A DNA stretch of 64,000 nt from Auriscalpium vulgare (GCA_019915015.1 JAHBBC010000009.1:496001-560000), one strand, 5' to 3'; shown: positions 1 to 11,689, counted from the first letter of the stretch. Notes: generated from the sequence alone by a model not told the origin. Made by a program: numbers and translations.

Positions 1-36
1 CTCGTGCCGCCATCTTCGCTCCCTCCCTCGTCCCCT

Positions 37-3000
37 ATGGCCAGCTCATCGCAACCAGGACGAGGGCGGCCGAGGCGGCGGAAGAATGTGGACGCCCAAG
101 TGGACACGATCTCTTTTGCCACCGCTTACCCAGTCGGCGAAGGGAGCAAGCCACGCGCGTCCGCAACCAAGTCGAGTTCGGCGCCTCCGCCTACCCGTCA
201 TAACCCATGGGCTGGGTTCCTGCCGTCCACACCACGCCTGAAGATCTCCATGCCCATCACGGCGAAGGCCAATGAATCAGACACAGACGACGAGGAAGTC
301 AAGCCATCCCCGGCCGCCTCGTCAGCGAAGAAGGCCAAGGTCAACAACACCATAGTACGTCTCGTGTTCACCTGACCTGACCATGACATCTCACTGGAAT
401 TACAGCGTCCTTCCGAACGCATGTCCGAGTTCTTGGACAACTATGCGGTTCCTATCCACTCCGCCATGCTTGAAGCCGAAAGCGGGCCTCCCTCCATGAG
501 CTGTGCTGGCGCGAATTGCGCGGGTGGAACACAAGTGCACGAGGAGCTGTTCAAATGCGAGGAGTGCTTTTTCACAAGGTTTCTTTGTGCGGCATGCATC
601 CAACGGTCACACGCCGACAACCCTCTCCATCGCATCCTCGCTTGGCGTCCGAACACTGGGTTCTGGAGGAGACACACGCTGTGCGAGGTGGGGATGGTCG
701 TCCATTTGGGACATGATGGCGCATCGTGCTCTAACAGCACCGACAACCCCCGACACATGACGCTCGGGCTCGAGTCAGGCTTCCAGGCTGCCTCTGTCAA
801 ATTCTGCGGGTGCAGGCCGTTAGGTCGTGTGTCGGCAGTTCCACATTTCATTCAACTCCTCCGACATGGTCTGTTCCCGGCATCGTGGCAATTCCCCAAG
901 TCCGCTTTCTCCATCCGTCTGCACAAAACATTCCATCTCCTCAGCCTCCAAGCACAGACAAATGCCAGGGATTTCATCCTGTACCTCCGGCGGAAGACGG
1001 ACAACGTCATGATGTCGACCACCCCGGTATGTCGCTCGTTGTGCGCATTTCGCTCACGTGCTGACCTCAGTCATGCAGGATCGCTATCGCGAGTTCCTGA
1101 CGAGCGCGCGCGAGTTCGCGTATCTGAGGACGGTGCGCCGTGCCGGCGTGCTTCCTGTCCGCAACATGGAAGCCGGTAGTCTCGCCGTCTTGTGCCCCGC
1201 CTGTCCGCAGCCAGACATCAACATGGACCCCCTTTGGCGCGAGCGCCCACTGCCCGAACGGTAAGTGCGAGGCTCAACTGCGCGCACACCTGACTGACTT
1301 CGCCAACAAAGATTTCTGGACGCGTTATTCTACACGATTGATGGGAATTTCCATCAGAACCAGAGACTTAAGCCCCATGACCCCGACGACTTTCCACTCA
1401 CGCTCGGCGCAGCGTATTTCGCACACGAGGAGGACTTCGCCAAGTACCAGCAGAAGCTGGGGCCTCTGGAACTGGAGGAAACAACATGCCACAAGTTCGC
1501 CGCGTTGGGCTACGGAGGTTACTGGGGCAATGTGTCGGGGACGGTTGGAGTGTCATGCGCACGGCACATGTTCGTGCTGCCTGGAGGTGGCGTTGACTTG
1601 CAGAAAGGCGAAAGGTGCGTCATGGCTACCCTCATGCGACGCAGAGTACTGATCAGCGTCGCAGGTTCGCCAACGTCGATTTTGCCATGGTCTCCGCGCT
1701 CCAACGATGGACGGGCTTGCTCATGCACGTGTCCGGATACGACATCAACTGCCAGTATCAGAGGAACCTGGACAAGCGCCTCCGCGAGTTTAATATGAAC
1801 ACGGCGGACTTGAAGAGGCTCTTGACGGTCCTTCTGCCGATAACGCTGAGACTTGTGGGCAAATTCCACCTGCCCGCCCATATCAAGGCTTGCCGGGCTT
1901 TCTGGGGCTTCAACAACGCACCGGGGGTGGGCCGCACGGACGGGGAGGCCTTGGAACGTCTCTGGGCCCTGCTCAACTTGATCGGTGCCATCACACGCGA
2001 GATGAATTCTGGCTACCGTCACGACAAGATCAACGACCACCACGGAGATATGAACGCGCGACGAGTCCACGGGATCGGTACGAGTCTACGATGCTTTTCT
2101 TTCATTGCAGTCGTGCTGACGTCGCCGAACCGAACAGTTAAGGCTACTGTGAAGAAGCACACCGAGGCCGTCAAGCATCACGGCAAAGTCACCCGCCATC
2201 TGGCGCTGATGGAGCGAGCGATCCCCGCAGACACGCTGTCTTCATGGATCGTAGAGAAGAGTGAATGGGAGGCGCTGGTGGTAGATCCACAAAACCATAA
2301 GAACATGTCGAACCCGTTTGATCCGCAGGACGCCAAGAGTGAGTCTGCTTGATGCTGCATCGGAGAGGCGCACTCACTTATCACACCGACCTCAGTGCCA
2401 ACGCAGAACGAATTAGTGGCATCGATGACGGCCATGGGTAAAACCGCGGCAGGCACGACAGTTCGTCCTGGACTCGTCGGTGCCATTGGAGAGGGGATAG
2501 AGCTTCAGGCTGTTCGGTGAGTACACGTGTGTGGCTGCACCTTCCTCGAAGCCTGACGTGAACTGCAGGGCCGAGCTACTGTCGCGACTGGCAGATCCGT
2601 GGGAGGCGGATGCCGACGATACTATCCAGATGCTCCAAGGATTCTGGGAGCGCCTTCGGACGTGGCAAGAAATCGCCACGATCTACCTGACACCTTTCAT
2701 CAACGCCGCCCTAGCGGGTGGCGCGCCGAATCCGCTCCTGGCCAGCGAGGACGACGAGGACGAGGACGACGAAGGCGAGTTCATGGACACAGACGCTGAG
2801 GCCGGTGATGACGAAGAGGAGGCTACACCGATGGGCTCCAAGCGGGCGGCGTCCCTCGGGGGAAACTCGCAACGAGGGGCGTCGTTGGGCAAGAAGCGTG
2901 CGGCGTCGGCGGGGTCAAAGAGGGTGGGACGGTCAGTCGTGCGGCGGCCACGAAAGCGACCCAATGGGGTCAATTCCGACTGGGACGAGGTTGATAAGGT

Positions 3001-3847
3001 CGTCATCCTTCTTCCATCGAGCGTCGCCAAAGGCAAGAACGCGCAAGCAGACCTGGGGGCGGCGTGGGAAGTCGAGTATGCTCTGCGACGCGGCGAAGCC
3101 AACGACACCTTGGACAACGCTCGGAACCTTCTCATAACCGGCTACGCGCTGAAGCGCCATCGTCGACACGAGCACGGCCAGAAACACAACACACGCGGGA
3201 AGCGCGTTCGCGGGTTGAAGATGAAGCTACTCAACAGGGTTGTCACCAGATACCGCGCGTCCCGCCGTTGCTTGCTGCTCCTCGGTATGCCGCAGGATGA
3301 TGACACGTACCGCGCGTTGAAGAACAAAGACATCAAGGCATTCACGGTGTTCACGGACGATGAGATCTTGGGCGACGGGAAGATTGAGGTGTCGTGGTTA
3401 TGGGACGATCTAGGCAAACTAAGTGAAATGGATGACGACGCCGTGCAGAGTTACTGTGCAGAAGGTGCGTGTCTGACAGTGGCTTCCCTTCTCCGTCGCT
3501 GAGCTGCGACACAGCGCAAAAAGTGTACTGGTTCCGGCGGCACTCTCTTCAGGGTCGGTGGCAGGAGGAGCTTCTGCTTGTGGAGGAGGAGATGCGCCGC
3601 ATTGTGCGGTTCTTTGATTACTACATCACGTCGTGGGGCAAGACCGCAGCCAAACATGACGGAGATGGATCTCCGTCCCTCGCAGCCTACGCACGCCGGT
3701 ACGTTTTTCTGTCACCCACACGAACTCAGCATCGCTAAACCTGCATCGTGCTTCAGGCAGCAGTTCCGCTATCAACAATTGCGGGACGACGCTCTGTCGT
3801 CTTTCCCCTCGGAGGTCGTCTCCGGCGTCCTGTCAGCCCCATCGTAG
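37..3847 (+). CDS. KDZ-family transposase with CxC2 cysteine cluster
   Basis: DDE-type transposase of the Kyakuja-Dileera-Zisupton group, expected to cut and paste its own element in the nucleus. Exons that join in frame are 37-354, 406-1026, 1079-1260, 1312-1614, 1665-2338, 2396-2516, 2569-3464, 3515-3698 and 3757-3847, about 1129 aa; an optional 60-nt intron at 2078-2137 keeps the frame. Exon 2 carries the CxC2 cluster (CEECFF, FLCAAC, then C/H pairs). Catalytic-type signatures are DGNF early in exon 4, YDINCQYQ in exon 5 and GRTDGEALERLW in exon 5. A C-terminal basic stretch (RRPRKRPN) looks like a nuclear signal and sits beside an acidic run. No stop interrupts it. The ATG at 37 is the first in frame, but the true start may lie before the window. 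Terminal repeats were not found. Confidence 0.85.
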
Positions 3848-5482
3848 TAGTGGTACATGTACGCTATCGTATTCCGGCGTCCTCTCGGAACTATGGCTTT
3901 CTCTCGGAGCTATATGCCCTCCGGATAAGCAGCGACGAAGACGCACTCGTAATAGTCGAGCTGCAAAACCATGTTGGCCGTGGGCGCAGGGTGAACAGAG
4001 CAACAGAAAGGGAGGGGTCTTATTGCCTCCCGGCATCGCAACACTTGGTCTGGACGGTGCGACCGCCACTGGCGCGTGCACAATGCAACGTGATGGACTT
4101 CCTCGCGCGTCTTCAACGCAATGGAACGAGAACCAACACGCTGGGCGGCCGCCAATCGCTCATGACGGCCACAAAGACACCAGGGGCCGACGACAGCGAC
4201 GTGGCAAGACGGCAGCGCGGCCAGGTGATCAAGGATGAGCGCGCGGCCACCACGGGCGCGCGCAATGCAACACGATGGACATCCTCGCGTGCCGAGCTGC
4301 GTTGGAGACGACAAGCAGACTGCGCGTGGGACGTCTGGACGCCGGCATCGTGCGCCTAAATTCAACGCGATGGAACGAGCTGGACGCCACCACCACGTCC
4401 CGGACATTTAACCAACACGCTGCGCGGCTGCCAGTCGCTCACGAAGGCCACACAGACGCCAGGCGCCGACGGCGGCGAAGTGGCGAGACGGCAGCGCGGC
4501 CAGGCCGGGAAGGACGAGCGCGTGGAGCTGGGCGCAGGCCTCGCGCGGTCGTTGCGAGCGAGTCGTCCTGCAAGCGCGCGGCCACCACGGCGACAACATC
4601 TCAGGCGCGCATCGGCAAATGGCACGATGGAGGAGCTGGACGAGCAGCTGGACGCGGCTCTCGCAGGCTGGACGCCGCCAGTCTCGCGGGCAGCGCCAGC
4701 AGGCATCGTGCGCTGGGTGCGAGCGAGTCGTCTAGGGCGTGGAGGAGTCCTGCCAGCGCCGCGCAACGACGTGCACCTCCCAGGACGATTCCTGCGCGTC
4801 GGAAGCGCGCAATGCACGAGCTGGCGCACCGCGCGGGAGGCGCAGGACAACGATGGTGCGCCCGAGGCGACGAGAAGACTACGCACCGGGCGGTCAAGAT
4901 GTCTGGGACGAGGTGGACAGCGCCATCGTGGACGCACGCGGGTGAGTCCGCCTAGGGCGTCCGCGATGGAGGAGCCGGACGCGGCTCTGGCATGCTGTAC
5001 GCCATGGCATGCTGGACGCCAGTCTTGCGTGCTGGACGCGGCTCTTGCCCGCTGGACGCCGCGCACTCTGGACGCCGCGCACTCTGGATGCCGCGCATGC
5101 TGGACGGGGCTGTCGCACGGCGGGACACCGCCACTCTCGCGCGCAGTCTCGCGGGGAGCCCCAGCAAGCGTCTCGAACGGCAGCAAGCCGTACAAGAATG
5201 CCGGCTGCGCCATCGTGGACGCACGCGGGGGAGTCGGCCTGGGGTGGCGTGCCTAACCGTGAGGCTAATATTCTCTGCCGTCGAGGACAGACAGGCTAAC
5301 TGCTATCGGCGTCTATACGAGCACGCACGCGCGACGTTCGTATCAGTGGCTAAGGAGGTAGTGCAGTCTTTTGTGGCTTAATACACGGTTGGCAGCGCTG
5401 TCGTTCTGGAAGCAAAAAAGACTCGTGCGCTTGTGGACAGTCGTATGAACACTTTGAGAGTGACGGTGCTCTAAACTCGGGA
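3848..5482. repeat. GC-rich degenerate repeat region
   Basis: No convincing gene. The stretch is built of degraded repeats. About 110 bp at 4133-4243 recurs at 4412-4522 (offset 279 bp) with scattered substitutions, and a short block around 4924 recurs near 5213. Between 4980 and 5110 a tandem unit close to tggacgccgcgcactc repeats imperfectly. Long open frames on both strands here are Arg/Ala-rich artefacts of GC content. Confidence 0.5.
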
Positions 5483-5794
5483 ATGTCCGCGGGGAAGGGC
5501 ACGGGGCGTGCGACGGCGAAAAAGTCGCTGGCAAGAAAACAAGAAGATCACACAGAAACATGCGCGCACATCCTCGCCAGGACGCGCGCATACCTCGAGA
5601 CTCGATGCGCTGAAGCTGAAGGAAGAGGTCAGTGTCCGGTTCTTGCCTGGCAATATGCGGGGTGGACTCACATAGAGCTACGCAGTGTCGGCCACGCTCC
5701 GCTACACCGCGCTACTGCCCGCCTCGCCGACCTCGCCAACCGGCCAGCTTACCGCGCACCGCCCTTATACCCCGCCGAGAGCGACCCACGGTGA
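5483..5794 (+). CDS. Hypothetical small protein, weak
   Basis: I do not recognise this. The frame opens with a Lys-rich start (MSAGKGTGRATAKKSLARKQ) and ends after about 103 aa. A possible intron starts at gtcagtgtcc near 5627 and ends near cacatag at 5670; it would keep a similar C-terminus. It sits between degenerate repeats and has no recognisable domain, so it may be chance or a gene remnant. Confidence 0.2.
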   Translation: MSAGKGTGRATAKKSLARKQEDHTETCAHILARTRAYLETRCAEAEGRGQCPVLAWQYAGWTHIELRSVGHAPLHRATARLADLANRPAYRAPPLYPAESDPR

Positions 5795-6362
5795 CTACGC
5801 GCCCTGCCAGAGCACGCACGGCCCCTAAAGCTTGCACTCCGATTACCCGTGCCGCCGACATACCCCGCTGCGTGATAGCGCGCGCGGCGCCTGTCGCGCG
5901 AGCGACGGTGCGCCTGTGCTCCGCACGCGCCGGGCTGGTAGCGGTACCGGGGACGGGCGGGTTTGCGCTGGGCTCCGGGTCGTGCGTGACCGCGCTGCTG
6001 GAGCTCGAGGCGCTCGCAGACGAGCCCGACGTGCGTGCGCTGGCTGCGCTGGTGTTCGAGGTGGCCGGCGAGGCAGCGCTGGACGATACGCTGCCGGCCG
6101 TCGTGGTCGATGTCGTGGTGGCGGTGGTAGTTGCCCGCCCCGAGACGGCGTCCTCGTTCGAGGCGTGTTCGGGCGTGGCCAGCCTGCCTGGGATGCTGAG
6201 GGACGGCGCGCGCGTCGCGGCGCTGGACCACTTGGCGCTGCTTGACGACGAGCGCGGCGTGGAAGGCCTGCTGCACGGGGGAGCGGGGTTTTCGGGCGAT
6301 GTCGCGCGGGATGGAGCGCGCGCGTTCAAGTCGTGCTGAGGGGCGCGGCCTGGCGGTTCCAT
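5712..6362 (-). CDS. Hypothetical Ser/Thr/Ala-rich protein, weak
   Basis: Open frame of about 216 aa from the ATG at 6362, very rich in Ser, Thr and Ala with runs such as SSSSSAKWSSAATRAP and TTTATTTSTTT. Low-complexity proteins like this are common in fungi, but the opposite strand is open too because of GC bias, so coding status is uncertain. No domain is visible. Confidence 0.18.
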   Translation of the reverse strand: MEPPGRAPQHDLNARAPSRATSPENPAPPCSRPSTPRSSSSSAKWSSAATRAPSLSIPGRLATPEHASNEDAVSGRATTTATTTSTTTAGSVSSSAASPATSNTSAASARTSGSSASASSSSSAVTHDPEPSANPPVPGTATSPARAEHRRTVARATGAARAITQRGMSAARVIGVQALGAVRALAGRVVTVGRSRRGIRAVRGKLAGWRGRRGGQ

Positions 6363-8566
6363 GGTGCGGCTCGTGAGAGCCGGCACTGTGACTTTCGCGC
6401 GAGGGACGTTCGCGCGGCCGTTGCGGTCGTCTGCGTCGACGGTGCTGTGCCGCAATGGTGCGGTGATTCCACAGGCTGGCGGTGGTTGAACAGGCTGACG
6501 GTGGGAGGAGAGGTGGTGGTGGGGTAGGAAACGGACAGCCGCACCTGCTCTGCAGAACAGAAGCAGGCCGCGCGCGACGCGCACAAGCCAGCGAACGCGG
6601 GGCCGCGGGCGGCGCGCGATTGGGCACGAAGCGACGAGTGGAGGGAGGCTCGCGTGAGCTGGCGCGCTGAGGGCAGGGCGAAGAACGTACAAGCTGCAGG
6701 CAGGGAGGTCAGTGTGTGCGATGGGATGGAACATAGAAGAACAGACGCACCTAGTGCACCCAAGGAAAGAACGCGCGTTAATTGGTTGGCGGCAGCGCGC
6801 GTGGTTATGAGCCTGAGCGGAGGGAGGCTGCAAAGGGAAGGTACGCGGTGGAATGCAGAGGGAATGGACGGACGCACCTGCTCTGCGAAACAGAACAATG
6901 CGAGGCGAAGAAGTACGCACGCGAGTTCAAGGACTGAAGAGGAAAGGGCGACAAACGGTATGTCAGTTTTCCGCGCAGTATCTGGAGTGTGCTGTACTTA
7001 CGCACTGCGAGTAGGCCAATGAGCCGCGGCGCAGTTTTGCTGTGCTCTGATCGACTGCTTCCGCCGACTCGTCGTCTTGCAAGGAGTAGACGGAGGCGGA
7101 AGGAGATGGGGGTGGCAGTTGGAGGAAGGACGGGTCGCTTGTTGAGGGCAGGCGAGCTGACTTGAGGCCACCGCTATCTGCGGCGGCCTGGCCTGCCTGT
7201 GGTGCGTCCCAAGCGAGTCGAGCGACTTGCGCGGTCGAGCTGGTGCGTGCGTCGTGTGTCTGCTTCATCTAGCTGACCTTGCTATTCCCAGTGCGCCACG
7301 ATCGAAAGGATGGAGACGGTTGAGCAGCTGGCGCGGTCGAGCGGGTGCGTGCTCCTCCATGACTGTCTGCGCCTCGCTGACCTATCTTTCCCTCTGCACG
7401 ACTCGAGCCACTGGGGAGGTCACCCCGGTGGGTGTACCGTGCAGCTCCATCGTCTCGAGGTGGTGCGTGCATCTCTTTCGCAGTCTTCTTCTCGCTGACC
7501 ATTCTTGCACGCAGCAACAAGATCTCTGGCAACGCTCGAGCAGCTCGCGCGGTCCCACCGGCGACGCCGCGCCCACGAGAGAACGACGCCACCGTGATCG
7601 TCCGTCGCCCGTCATGCAAACGCAAGCCGCGCCCGACGACGCTGGACCCGCCGCACAGGCCTCCTGCCCACGTCAAGCCGTCCAACCAACGGACCGCAGA
7701 CTGCGCACACGCAGCACGCGCGGCCTAAACGGTCCCTATCAGGCGTCCACGGAAAAGCCGCCGCCGCGCGCCGTGTCTGCGCTGCCATCGAGCGTGGACT
7801 GCGTCTCTTCGATGCCAGCTTTTCTGCATTGTAAGTCTATCTACCGTCGTGCCGACAATGCGCTCATCTTTGTGTGGCAGGCAGGGCATGCAAACCGCGC
7901 GCAAATTGTGCGGCAGCCAGGGTCCGTCGTCTGCGAATTTGGATTGTAGGGACCAGGCATACAACGGCCGACTTGTGGCGCCACCGCGCAGCGTGTGCTC
8001 AAGGAGATGCGGCATGGTGAGTCTCGCACATTTTCCCGTAGCATTACTGCACGCCCAAGACGACAAACTTCATTCTCGAATCTCGCCTCCATGCTCACAT
8101 TCGCCCTCGCACGACCTACTCCCTACTCTATGGCTCGGCATTGTGCACCACAATGCCACGAAGCGGCCCACAAGTCACCGTCGCCTCTGGAAGTACGCCC
8201 TCGCCGTGTACTTGTGGCCGATGCTGACGTCGGAGTCGGGCGATGCGCTCGACGAGCGCTGTGCTCTCTGCCGCGACCGCTGCTACTCGACGCTGATCGC
8301 ACGAACAACGGCCGAGACCATCAGCGCACCACGAAGGCTTCAAGACAAGACAAGTCCATCGACGCCAGCCCTGTCATGTACCTCGGCTACGTCGTCACGA
8401 AGCCGCAAGATGAGCAATGTGCGTACCTTCCGTGTTCGTTTTACGTTGAAAGCGCTCACCGTCTTGCGTTTCTGGGGTTGCTGTGCAGAACGATCTCATG
8501 GTTACAGAGGGCTCGAACACGGAGGCGGACGTCGCGATGCGCGAGGCATCGGATGCGCTAGGCTCA
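6363..8566. other. Possible decayed or repeat-derived gene region
   Basis: No gene can be modelled with confidence. A minus-strand frame at 7268-6963 (101 aa, Ser/Pro-rich) looks protein-like. On the plus strand, blocks shaped like exons alternate with intron-like pieces (gtgcgtgc donors, ctgac branch sites, cag acceptors) near 7230-7520, and further donor/acceptor pairs occur near 7830-7880, 8016-8060 and 8420-8488. The last plus-strand block (NDLMVTEGSNTEADVAMREA, about 8490-8549) runs straight into the 19-bp array. This may be one gene destroyed by repeats. Confidence 0.25.
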
Positions 8567-8813
8567 GGCAAATGCATCTGGCGGAGGCAAATGCATCTGG
8601 CACGGGCAAATGCATCTGGCGGAGGCAAATGCATCTGGCACGGGCAAATGCATCTGGCTCAGGCAAATGCATCTGGCACGGGCAAATGCATCTGGCGGAG
8701 GCAAATGCATCTGGCACGGGCAAATGCATCTGGCTCAGGCAAATGCATCTGGCACGGGCAAATGCATCTGGCTCAGGCAAATGCATCTGGCACGGGCAAA
8801 TGCACCTGGATGA
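8567..8813. repeat. 19-bp tandem array A, about 13 copies
   Basis: Thirteen head-to-tail 19-bp units of the form ggcaaatgcatctggcNNN. The variable triplet is acg in every second unit and gga or tca in the others, giving a 38-bp higher-order repeat. The last unit is degenerate (ggcaaatgcacctggatga). All frames through it are open, so spurious repetitive peptides arise on both strands. Confidence 0.95.
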
Positions 8814-8898
8814 AGGTGAGGGCTCTTGTGGGATAACAGCGTATGTGGGAGGGTCTGCTTGAGGTGCATATGACTAATTAAAAGCCTAACATAATATC

Positions 8899-8976
8899 TG
8901 CCCAGTGGCTAACCGGTTACTGCGTCTCGAAGTCATTTGCATGACGTGTGTCGTGGGTTCGAATCCCGCTCTTTGC
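8899..8976 (+). other. tRNA-like sequence with Pol III A and B boxes
   Basis: An A box (tggctaaccgg, 8906-8916) and a perfect B box (ggttcgaatcc, 8956-8966) are spaced as in a tRNA gene. The T arm folds (gtggg/cccgc around ttcgaat). The acceptor, D and anticodon stems pair poorly, so this is probably a tRNA relic or the head of a tRNA-derived SINE rather than a working tRNA. It lies between the two 19-bp arrays. Confidence 0.45.
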
Positions 8977-9004
8977 ACATATTTTGCGATCACGTGGGTG
9001 AGAG

Positions 9005-9131
9005 CCAAATGCATTGATCACGGCCAAATGCATTGATCACGGCCAAATGCATTGATCACGGCCAAATGCATTGATCACGGCCAAATGCATTGATCACGGC
9101 CAAATGCATTGATCGCGGACAAATGCATTAG
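9005..9131. repeat. 19-bp tandem array B, about 6.5 copies
   Basis: Units of ccaaatgcattgatcacgg repeat head to tail. The sixth unit has one change (gatcgcgg) and the array fades out at acaaatgcatta. The unit length and the caaatgcat core are shared with array A, 190 bp away, but the rest of the unit differs. Confidence 0.95.
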
Positions 9132-9867
9132 CCCACTGCTTCGCACAGTGTCTGTTGCTGGTAAATGGGCTTGTGTGTGTTGACACGACATAATGTATTT
9201 GGTTTGTGTCAAAACACAGGTGCAATGCATTGCGCCAACTGAATATCTACAATTCTGTGGCACTGTTAGGGACGTTGATTAGTTAGAAGCCGGTTGAGAG
9301 AGACAGGTCGTCGCGCACCCATCGACCGGACTTCGATCTTCCTGATCTTTCTGTTCATCCATGATGCTCCTCTAAGAGGCGGCAAGGTCTGCAGACTGCC
9401 TGAGGTAGTCTCCACTGAGGATCAGTGTCGTCCGCCGAGGCACGAGTCCATCGACAGTCACCTTGTGCCAGACGAAAGTCTTGTGCTCCCAAGTCTGTGC
9501 AACCAAGCGTCCGATCTGTTGTCGCAGGGTGGTCGACGGTTATAACAGAACGACTGTGTTTTGGGCCAAGGTGGTACTACCGGTAACGCGACTTGCTGAC
9601 TCAGCCTCAGGCTTCAGGCCAACTACTGGCCAACTTCAACTTGAACCTCTGTGACAACGCACTACATTGAACTACCAAACTTCCTCGACAAACGCCATCG
9701 CATGCCCCGGACTAGGGGACGGCGTTCTCTTCTCCTGCTCGCGGCCTGAGTTGAAGGTGATTACCAGCTATAGCCAGTCAGTCACTTCGCGATCGAGCGC
9801 CGGACGAACGATCCTCAGGCTAACCTGACTATTCGCAGTCAAGCCGTACTTATTATCCCTTGCGAAG
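9132..9867. other. Intergenic, upstream of F-box gene
   Basis: No gene is supported. It presumably holds the promoter of the F-box gene that starts at 9868. I see no clear TATA box or other regulatory site. Confidence 0.3.
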
Positions 9868-11689
9868 ATGAGCATGGGCAGTCAGGAAGTACATAGTTTG
9901 GGCGAAAGGTACACGACGACCTCTCTCTCACCACCAACTTCGACTCACCATCTCCCGCAGAGGTCCTATTAGCACCACAGAAGCTACCCTTAGCTCGCAC
10001 CTGTCTCGTGTCGATAGCGGCGCCCCGGAAACGCTCTCTGCGCTGCAGAACGAAAGGGCTGCAATCAAATCCCTGCTTTCCGTCGTGGATACCCGTATCA
10101 ATGCGTTCGCGCCTGTCTCGCGCCTTCCACCCGAACTCCTGGTCACCATTCTCTCCTATTGCGTGTGCGTGGGAGATGAATACGACGATGCTATCCGAGC
10201 CATGGACCACGTCCCGCCGACTGCGCCGTGGGTGCGGTTCACCTGGGTTTGCCGACGCTGGAGACACGTCATGCTCGCCAGTCCCATGCTTTGGCGCGAC
10301 TTTGTTCTCCCGCTGCCCCTGCAGTGGGCCCGCACGATGCTCGACCGGTCTCAGCATCTACCGCTATACATTTCCTGTTCCCATCAAGCCTTGCCACCTC
10401 CACAAGGTTCGCCGGCATGGCAGCTGCCCTTCGACACCCTCGAGCACGTCCGATCTATCCAGATGTCACGGTCCGCATTCAACGGCAATACGACTGATAT
10501 CTCACGACTCCTTTCCTCACCGGCTCCAGCCCTAGAGGTTTTCAGCTTTATCAACATGTCGGGATACCTGCCTCGTGAGGCGCTCTTCGCAAACTGTGCA
10601 CCTCGCCTGCGCCACTTGACCATTTATGGTGCCCGCTTATTGCCGTTGTCATTATTTTCCCCCAACCTCGTGAATCTGGCCATATCCCATGTCTTCTTGA
10701 AGCGCCCAGAATCTCTGTCAGAGTTCATTGCTGCACTGCAGCGACTCTCGCGCATCGAGATGCTCACATTGGTGGGCTGTCTGCACCCGTTCTACTCCGC
10801 CCCGCAAGCCCCAACCCCATCGCAGATTGCAAAGCTGCCCGCACTGCGCTGTCTGAACATTGGAGGCACGGTGCCGCAGTGCCTCGGCTTCCTCCGTCAC
10901 GTGCAGACACCCGACACCATTGTTCTACACGTCGCGGCCCATAAGCAAGGGGGCGTGAACGACTTCACCGCGCTGTTCCCGTTCCTCACGCAAGGGTCCG
11001 CTGAAGATTCGTTCCGCGTCGTGAAGTTCCGCTCGGAGGGCCAGGGCAACCTTACCATCTTTGCACGCCACAATGATGCCGACTATGCGCCGTGGGATAG
11101 GAGCTTCGAGTTTGAGTGGGGAGACTTTGGCGATACAGTCCGTAACTTTATGCTCGTCCTGTGCGCCCAAGCGGGGATGCGCCACTGCCTTTCGCTGTCG
11201 ATCGAACTGAAAGACGACGACCCTCCCAGTGAAACCCCGTTCCGGCCAGATGAATGGATGGACATACTCGGTGCAGCCACAGAGCTGCAGACGCTTCAAA
11301 CTTCCGGGGGTGTAGGGATCTTGCTGTGCCCAGCCTTGTCTGCCACCGTGGAAGATGGGACATACAGTCGTACGGCATCTGGAACTTTGGTGTGGCCTCA
11401 ATTGCACACCCTCAAGCTGAATGATGTGAACTTTTCGTATCGCTACCAAGCCGGCGATGGGAGCTCGTGGGCAGAATGTACTGGGATGCGTGCGGACGAG
11501 GTGCTCTTGCGTGAGCTTGAGCACCGGCGTCAGCGTCGCGCCGTACTTGAAGAGCTCCACCTACATCAGCAAAAGTGCCGAAGTCGCGCGAAGGCGCCTA
11601 TGCCTTCCCGATCGGGACAGGCCTCGGATGGCCTCGCGTGGGGCTCGCATGGGACACCCCGGTCTGGGATTGGACCCAGGTTGGTATAA
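9868..11689 (+). CDS. F-box domain protein (1)
   Basis: Likely substrate receptor of an SCF ubiquitin ligase: the F-box would bind Skp1 and the C-terminal leucine-rich region a target. Two exons, 9868-9908 and 9961-11689, joined across a 52-nt intron, give 589 aa. The start ATG is chosen because the spliced N-terminus continues the typical basidiomycete layout: a short coil (ALQNERAAIKSLL) then the F-box (SRLPPELLVTILSY ... WVCRRWRHVMLASPMLW, about residues 75-140). The rest is LRR-like with regularly spaced hydrophobics. It is convergent with the Plavaka gene, with 96 bp between the two coding ends. Frame is intact. The target is unknown. Confidence 0.8.

Noticed and set aside
4275..5256. 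Long open frames on both strands (200-280 codons), Arg/Ala-rich
   Set aside because: They overlap each other on both strands in a GC-rich repeat tract, have no domain or splice signals, and their composition only reflects GC content.
8395..8862. Repetitive Cys/His/Ile/Trp peptides across the 19-bp array, looking like a metal-binding repeat protein
   Set aside because: The 19-bp period is not a multiple of three, so similar peptides appear in all frames and on both strands; this is satellite DNA.
8567..9131. CRISPR array
   Set aside because: Units are directly adjacent with no unique spacers, and the genome is eukaryotic.
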